A stretch of DNA of 48,307 nt, taken from NCBI RefSeq assembly GCF_938041965.1, contig NZ_CALISE010000006.1, positions 1 to 48,307 of the forward strand, written 5' to 3'. How positions within the stretch are numbered: the first letter of the stretch is position 1; every line of letters begins with the position of its first letter. Made by a program: the position numbers and the translations under genes. The notes below the pieces were generated by a model. The model had not been told where the DNA came from, ran no database searches, and saw nothing but the letters and a program-made list of their open reading frames with translations. Positions 43,033-48,307 of the stretch are shown here, piece by piece. Source of the stretch: an uncultured Mogibacterium sp. Lineage in GTDB: Bacteria; Bacillota; Clostridia; Peptostreptococcales; Anaerovoracaceae.

Positions 43033-46000
43033 ATGGTCAAAGCTTTATACGTAGAGAAGAAGCCGGAATTCGCAAATAGGGCAAAGGAGCTTATCAAGGA
43101 GTTCAGAGAAAACCTGCAGATTGCGAGCTTGACGAACATCAGAGTGATTAATAGATACCTAATCGAGGACTTATCAGATAAGGCTTTTGAAGAGGCTCGC
43201 GGAACAATTTTTTCAGAACCTCCAACTGATACTAGCTACACGGATATGGATTTCCGTAAGCAAGTTGTAATCGCTGTAGAATACCTACCTGGGCAGTTTG
43301 ACCAGAGAGCGAGCTCAGCAGAGGAGTGCCTACAGTTTATCGCTCCCGACGAGAAGCCGACAGTAAAGTCAGCGGTTATCTATATTTTAGAGGGTGAGCT
43401 ATCCAATGAAGAACTCGAGAAGATTAAGGACTACCTGATTAACCCAGTTGAGTCGCGCGAGGCTTCGCTTGGAGTTCCCGCTACACTAAAGGCAAAGTAT
43501 CCTGATCCTGCACCAGTTGCGACAATCAAGAACTTTATAAATTATACAGACGCAGACCTCGAGACATACCTCGCGGCAAATTCGCTTGCGATGGATATCG
43601 AGGACCTCAAGATGTGCCGTGAGTATTTCAAAGAAGAGGGTAGAGATCCGAGCGTTGCCGAGATTAAGGTTATCGATACGTACTGGTCAGATCACTGCCG
43701 TCACACCACTTTCAACACAACCATCAGGGGTGTTGTGTTTAAGGATGAGACTATCAATAAGACATTTAGCGAATACCAAGAGCTACGTAAGCAGCTAGGA
43801 GTGCACAAGCCTATCAGCCTGATGAACGTTGCGACCATTGCGGTTAAGGCGCTCAAGGAGAACGGCAAGATGGTAGATGTCGTGGAGTCGGAAGAGATCA
43901 ACGCATGCACAGTTGATTTTAAGGCGAATATCGACGGAGAAGAGCAGGATTGGGTTCTGCTGTTCAAGAACGAGACGCACAATCACCCTACGGAAATCGA
44001 GCCATTTGGTGGAGCTGCAACCTGCATCGGTGGAGCTATTAGAGACCCACTTTCGGGCAGAAGCTACGTATATGCAGCGATGCGTGTGACGGGCGCGGGG
44101 AATCCACTCACGCCTGAGTCAGAGACGAGACCGGGAAAGCTCTCGCAAAAGAAGATTACGACAACCGCTGCCTCAGGATACAGCTCATACGGAAACCAGA
44201 TTGGACTCACGACTGGTCTCGTGGATGAGGTGTATCACGAAGGATACGTGGCAAAGAGAATGGAAGTTGGTGCGGTGGTTGCGGCTGCTCCAGCAGAGAA
44301 TATCAGGAGAGAGAGGCCAGAAGCAGGCGATGTTATCATCCTGCTGGGCGGCAGAACCGGTAGAGACGGAATCGGTGGAGCTACAGGCTCGTCCAAGTCT
44401 CACAGCATGGAATCACTAGAGTCGTGTGGGGCGGAGGTTCAGAAGGGCAACGCTCCTGAGGAGAGAAAGATTCAGAGACTGTTCAGAAACCCAGAGGCGA
44501 CTACGCTCATTAAACGCTGCAACGACTTCGGTGCAGGTGGAGTTTCAGTTGCTATCGGCGAGCTAGCAGATGGCCTAGAAGTGACTTTAGACAATGTGCC
44601 TAAGAAGTACGACGGACTGGATGGAACTGAACTTGCAATCAGCGAATCTCAGGAGAGAATGGCTGTTGTAGTTGCAGCATCTGACGCGGATAAATTCAAG
44701 AAGCTCGCAGAGAGCGAGAATCTCGAGGCGACGACAGTAGCTATTGTTACAGAAAAGGCTTACCTCACGATGAATTTCAGAGGTCAGCAGATTGTAAATA
44801 TATCCAGAGAATTCCTGGATACTAACGGCGCTGAGAAAGAAGCTGACGTCGTAGTTGAGGGTGCTCGAAGATTCGATAAAGAGATACCAAGAGATTTTGA
44901 GAAGGGAATGAAGGAACTTGTATCCGACCTTAATGTCTGCTCAAAGAGAGGACTTTCTGAGCGTTTTGACTCGACAATCGGCGGAAATACAGTCCTGATG
45001 CCTTTTGGCGGAATCAAGCAGAGAACCCCTATTCAGGCTATGGTTCACAAGATTCCAATGCTCGAGGGCGAGTGCAGTACCGTATCGATGATGTCGTACG
45101 GTTTCAATCCTTATATCCTAGAGCAGAGCCCTTACCACGGTGCATATCTTGCAATCGTGGAGAGTGTTGCGAAGCTCGTAGCAACAGGCGCTAGCTATGA
45201 TCACATCTATCTTAGCCTTCAGGAATATTTCGAGAAACTCGGTGATAACGACAAGTCGTGGGGCAAAGCGTTCAGCGCAGTTCTAGGTGCGTTCAGAGCG
45301 CAGATGGAACTGGGCATCGGAGCAATCGGTGGTAAGGATTCCATGAGCGGAACTTTCGAAGATATTCACGTTCCACCAACTCTTATTTCTTTTGCAGTAA
45401 CTACAGATGAACTCTGCAAAGTGGTTTCGCCAGAGTTCAAGGGCAGAGGGCACGAAGTTGTGTGGCTTAGACCAGAGCTTGGTGAGGACGGACTTCCAAA
45501 GGCTGAATCGCTCATCAAGAACTTCAAGCTAGTTAGAACACTCGTTGATAACGGGTTGGTTGCAGCATGCTATACGCCTGGATTCGGCGGACCTTCTGAG
45601 GCTGTCTTCAAAATGGCAATAGGCAATAACATCGGTTTCGAGTTCGATGAGGGCATATCCATGAGAGAGATGTTCGGTTATGCGTACGGAAGCTTTATCA
45701 TCGAGACTAGCAAGGATATAGATTTGACAGCGGACATGAAGCTTCTGGGAAAGACGGTTTCCCGCGAATCCATCGGCAGCAAGAAGGGACGCGTGCGCCT
45801 ACTAGCTCTTAACGCGCGCTACGAGGACAAGCTAGAGCCTGTATATAGCTGCAATATCAAGACTTCAGAGGAACGAGTTCCTGAGATGATATATAGAACA
45901 AGAAGCGATGAAGCTCCAAGAAGCACTGTGGATAAACCAAGGTTCCTAATCCCTGTATTCCCAGGCACGAACTGCGAATACGATACGGCTAGAGCCGTTG

Positions 46001-46737
46001 AGAAGGCCGGCGGGGAGGCGGAGATATTCGTTGTTAATAACCTCACTGCAGACCATCTAAAGCGCTCTGTAAAGGAGTTTGCAGCAGCACTCGCTAAGGC
46101 GAACGTCTTATTTATCCCAGGAGGTTTCTCGGGTGCTGACGAGCCGGATGGCTCTGGTAAGTTCATCACTTCGTTCCTGAGAAATGAAGCAATTTCTGTA
46201 GAGCTCATGAAGCTGCTAAACGAACGAGATGGACTAGTTGCAGGAATCTGTAACGGACTCCAGGCACTAATCAAGCTCGGGTTGCTACCATATGGAGAGA
46301 TTGGCGTGCAGAAGGAAAACAGCCCAACTCTAACGTTCAATAATATCGGCAGACACCAGTCTAAGCTCGTGAGAACTAAGGTGTGCTCGACAAGGTCACC
46401 TTGGCTTAAGAAAGCGAGCGTTGGACAGATACTGACTGTGCCAATCTCACACGGCGAAGGTAGGTTTGTAGCTAACACTAACGATATAGATACAATGCTC
46501 GAGAATGGGCAGATCCTGACGCAGTACGTTGATTTTGAAGGAAATCCAACTATGGACATCCAGTTCAATCCAAACGGTTCATCTATGGCTATCGAGGGAA
46601 TACTCTCGCCAGACGGAAGGATTCTCGGCAAGATGGGACACTCCGAAAGAATAGGAGATGGCCTTTACAAGAACGTACCAGGTGAGTTTGAGCTAGGGCT
46701 ATTTGAGTCGGCGGTTTCGTACTTCAGAGGCGAATAA
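43033..46737 (+). CDS. purL: Phosphoribosylformylglycinamidine synthase, single-chain
   Basis: 1234 residues: the large form that joins the synthase and glutaminase in one chain, as in Proteobacteria and many Clostridia, rather than PurS-PurQ-PurL. It converts FGAR to FGAM with ATP and glutamine. Visible: SDHCRHTTF, FKNETHNHPTEIEPFGGAATC, GGRTGRDGIGGATGSS, DFGAGGVSVAIGELADG, IGGKDSMSG, then the glutaminase with FPGTNCEYDTARAV, IPGGFSGADEP, the nucleophile in GICNGLQ and SHGEGRF. 81 nt separate it from purD. Last pur gene here. Confidence 0.96.
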   Translation: MVKALYVEKKPEFANRAKELIKEFRENLQIASLTNIRVINRYLIEDLSDKAFEEARGTIFSEPPTDTSYTDMDFRKQVVIAVEYLPGQFDQRASSAEECLQFIAPDEKPTVKSAVIYILEGELSNEELEKIKDYLINPVESREASLGVPATLKAKYPDPAPVATIKNFINYTDADLETYLAANSLAMDIEDLKMCREYFKEEGRDPSVAEIKVIDTYWSDHCRHTTFNTTIRGVVFKDETINKTFSEYQELRKQLGVHKPISLMNVATIAVKALKENGKMVDVVESEEINACTVDFKANIDGEEQDWVLLFKNETHNHPTEIEPFGGAATCIGGAIRDPLSGRSYVYAAMRVTGAGNPLTPESETRPGKLSQKKITTTAASGYSSYGNQIGLTTGLVDEVYHEGYVAKRMEVGAVVAAAPAENIRRERPEAGDVIILLGGRTGRDGIGGATGSSKSHSMESLESCGAEVQKGNAPEERKIQRLFRNPEATTLIKRCNDFGAGGVSVAIGELADGLEVTLDNVPKKYDGLDGTELAISESQERMAVVVAASDADKFKKLAESENLEATTVAIVTEKAYLTMNFRGQQIVNISREFLDTNGAEKEADVVVEGARRFDKEIPRDFEKGMKELVSDLNVCSKRGLSERFDSTIGGNTVLMPFGGIKQRTPIQAMVHKIPMLEGECSTVSMMSYGFNPYILEQSPYHGAYLAIVESVAKLVATGASYDHIYLSLQEYFEKLGDNDKSWGKAFSAVLGAFRAQMELGIGAIGGKDSMSGTFEDIHVPPTLISFAVTTDELCKVVSPEFKGRGHEVVWLRPELGEDGLPKAESLIKNFKLVRTLVDNGLVAACYTPGFGGPSEAVFKMAIGNNIGFEFDEGISMREMFGYAYGSFIIETSKDIDLTADMKLLGKTVSRESIGSKKGRVRLLALNARYEDKLEPVYSCNIKTSEERVPEMIYRTRSDEAPRSTVDKPRFLIPVFPGTNCEYDTARAVEKAGGEAEIFVVNNLTADHLKRSVKEFAAALAKANVLFIPGGFSGADEPDGSGKFITSFLRNEAISVELMKLLNERDGLVAGICNGLQALIKLGLLPYGEIGVQKENSPTLTFNNIGRHQSKLVRTKVCSTRSPWLKKASVGQILTVPISHGEGRFVANTNDIDTMLENGQILTQYVDFEGNPTMDIQFNPNGSSMAIEGILSPDGRILGKMGHSERIGDGLYKNVPGEFELGLFESAVSYFRGE

Positions 46738-46768
46738 TAGGGATAGTGAAAAAACGTTCAGTTTAGTG

Positions 46769-46799
46769 CTGACATTGATGCCTGCGAGTGTGATATACT
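46769..46799 (+). promoter_or_regulatory. Promoter of butyrate kinase
   Basis: CTGACA (46769-46774) and TATACT (46794-46799) preceded by TGA (extended -10), spacer 19 bp. Resembles the purE promoter. Confidence 0.5.
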
Positions 46800-46858
46800 A
46801 CTTTTCGTAATACAAAGGTAATGTATGTATAATTTATTCAGAAAGGGAAACTGGAAAA

Positions 46859-48004
46859 ATGAGTAAGGAAAGAATTCTTGTACTTAATCTAGGGTCTACA
46901 TCAAGTAAGATTGCTGTATACGATGATGCTCAGGAGGTTTTTAAGGAAACCATCAGACATACACAGGAGGAGATGGCTCAGTTCGACGATGTGCTTGAGC
47001 AGTTTAACTTCCGTAATGAGAAGGTAAGAGAGGCTCTTGAGAGCAACGGTATCGGCGTTGATACACTTACAGCAGTATGCTCGAGAGGTGGAAATATTAT
47101 CGCTTGCCCACATGGTGCTATCGGAATCGACCAGGAGATGATCGATTATCTGACGAGACCAGAGGACACAGCGAAGCATGCATCGCTACTTGGCAGCATG
47201 ATTGCTTTTGACCTCAAAAAAGAGTTTGGAATCCCTGCGTGCATCTATGATGCAATCGGAACAGATGAGATGCAGGCAGTAGCAAGAGTTTCCGGCGTTC
47301 CGGAGATTCCTCGCTACACGGTTGGACATACTCTAAACACGAGAGCGATGGCTATCAAGTGCGCTGATGAAGTGCTCAAGAAGCCATTTGACGAGTGCAC
47401 ATTCATAGTTGCTCACATGGGTGGAGGAAGCTCGATTAGACTTTATCACAATGGTGTAAATATCGACTGCGTAAACGACGATGAAGGAAACTTCTCGCCA
47501 GAGCGTGGTGGGGCAGTAGGTTGTAAGGATCTTGTAAATTACTGCTTTACATCAGGTAATGATGCAAAGACTGTAATGAAGAAGTTCCACGGTGCAGGCG
47601 GACTCAAAGCTCATCTCGGCACTACAGATGCTATCGAGGTAGAGAAGATGATAGATGCAGGCAACGAGTATGCGAAGGTCGTATACGAAGCAATGGCATA
47701 CGGAATCGCTAAGGATATCGCTAAACTATCTGCCTCAGTGGCTGGCAAGGTCGATAGAATCATCCTCACAGGCGGAGTAGCTTACTCCAAGTTCCTCACA
47801 GATATCATCGAGGGCATGGTAAGCTGGATTGCTCCAGTTGAGATGATGCCTGGCGAATATGAGATGGAAGCTTTAGCAGCTGGAGCTTTAAGAGTTCTGA
47901 GAGGCGAAGAGAAGCTTCAGGACTTTGGTGAAATCAAGGCTGCAGCAGTTGACAGAATCCGCATCTGCAAAGGTGTAGAGCCTTATACAACTCCAGCGAA
48001 GTAA
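46859..48004 (+). CDS. buk: Butyrate kinase
   Basis: 381 residues, slightly longer than the usual 355-360. ASKHA fold kinase that makes ATP from butyryl-phosphate. Signatures: LVLNLGSTSSKIAVYDD, SRGGNIIACPHGA, HTLNTRAMA, IVAHMGGGSSIRLYHNG, NDDEGNFSPERGGAV and ILTGGVAYS. It normally acts with phosphotransbutyrylase (ptb), not seen here. A branched-chain acid kinase is an alternative. Single gene with promoter and terminator. Confidence 0.93.
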   Translation: MSKERILVLNLGSTSSKIAVYDDAQEVFKETIRHTQEEMAQFDDVLEQFNFRNEKVREALESNGIGVDTLTAVCSRGGNIIACPHGAIGIDQEMIDYLTRPEDTAKHASLLGSMIAFDLKKEFGIPACIYDAIGTDEMQAVARVSGVPEIPRYTVGHTLNTRAMAIKCADEVLKKPFDECTFIVAHMGGGSSIRLYHNGVNIDCVNDDEGNFSPERGGAVGCKDLVNYCFTSGNDAKTVMKKFHGAGGLKAHLGTTDAIEVEKMIDAGNEYAKVVYEAMAYGIAKDIAKLSASVAGKVDRIILTGGVAYSKFLTDIIEGMVSWIAPVEMMPGEYEMEALAAGALRVLRGEEKLQDFGEIKAAAVDRIRICKGVEPYTTPAK

Positions 48005-48027
48005 TTAGAAAAAGTTGATTTAAATGC

Positions 48028-48095
48028 AAAGCCACCATCCATGCGACATGTGTCTAGAATCTAGGGTACATTTCAATGCGTGATGGTGGCTTTTC
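48028..48095 (+). terminator. Terminator of butyrate kinase
   Basis: GCCACCATC (48031-48039) pairs with GATGGTGGC (48082-48090) and is followed by TTTT. The loop is long (42 nt) with partial inner pairing. Confidence 0.8.
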
Positions 48096-48100
48096 GTTTA

Positions 48101-48129
48101 TTGACAGTCTGTATTATTTCGTGTACTAT
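48101..48129 (+). promoter_or_regulatory. Promoter of the tRNA-Thr-tuf unit
   Basis: TTGACA (48101-48106), 17-bp spacer, TACTAT (48124-48129), 12 nt before the tRNA. Confidence 0.75.
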
Positions 48130-48141
48130 TCTTGTATACGT

Positions 48142-48218
<77 letters not shown>

Positions 48219-48256
48219 ATTATTTTAAATTTAATCACAATTCTAAGGAGGATATC

Positions 48257-48307
48257 ATGGCAAAGCAGAAGTATGAGAGAACCAAGCCACATATCAACAT
48301 CGGTACA
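48257..48307 (+). CDS. tuf: Elongation factor Tu, 5' end
   Basis: Only 17 codons lie in the window: MAKQKYERTKPHINIGT, the conserved start of EF-Tu up to the strand before the P-loop. AAGGAGGA lies 5 nt before the ATG. tRNA-Thr ahead of tuf, probably on one transcript, is a known arrangement. Confidence 0.93.
   Translation, partial: MAKQKYERTKPHINIGT

Overview
The window looks like chromosome of a Gram-positive anaerobe of the class Clostridia. Support comes from sortase-type cell-wall anchors (VPKTG, SPRTS), strong AGGAGG-type ribosome sites, a single-chain 1234-residue PurL, a Gx/NusG-II/ApbE flavinylation group, a butyryl-CoA:acetate-type CoA-transferase and a butyrate kinase. A butyrate-forming Family XIII/Anaerovoracaceae organism (Mogibacterium or [Eubacterium] sulci-like) is my best guess; this is inference only. 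No prophage, CRISPR array or complete insertion sequence is visible.

Layout. 1-3120: a PadR regulator with two DUF2812 membrane proteins under a promoter that carries two identical 19-bp palindromes. 3147-5442: a ferritin-like di-iron protein, AT-rich small membrane genes, an unknown protein and tRNA-Arg. 5777-12600: mscL, a CoA-transferase, purA, then alr-PAP2 phosphatase-ung and a two-helix protein with an Ala/Lys/Glu tail. 12706-16520: an eroded accessory stretch with an acetyltransferase, a broken glycosyltransferase, a frameshifted sortase-anchored protein, an ISL3 transposase remnant and an inverted second copy of a 354-bp segment first seen at 4227. 16800-19874: GNAT and DUF2156 genes, a DUF1858 redox protein and a C39-like protein. 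20064-25244: a wall-anchored Ig-like surface protein, Gx and NusG-II opposite apbE, a PHP phosphoesterase and a SemiSWEET. 25353-28723: lipase, glycerophosphodiesterase and GPH transporter. 29003-33391: vitamin B6 salvage (pyridoxal kinase, ECF S component) divergent from a MocR/PdxR-like regulator that is translationally coupled to a SurE fusion protein. 33559-37615: an OFA-type MFS transporter, a two-component system and a small membrane protein. 37973-46737: purine biosynthesis purE-purF-purM-purN-purD-purL. 46859-end: butyrate kinase, tRNA-Thr and the start of tuf.

How the genes work together. PurF, PurD, PurN, PurL, PurM and PurE cover most of the route from PRPP to CAIR; purC, purB and purH are not in the window, and purA (IMP to AMP) stands apart. 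The CoA-transferase and butyrate kinase are two alternative terminal steps of butyrate formation. The transporter-GDPD-lipase operon looks like glycerophospholipid scavenging. The most unusual locus is the B6 group: the MocR regulator has Ser where the PLP-binding Lys should be, and its coupled partner joins SurE to an isochorismatase-like domain that lacks the nucleophilic Cys.
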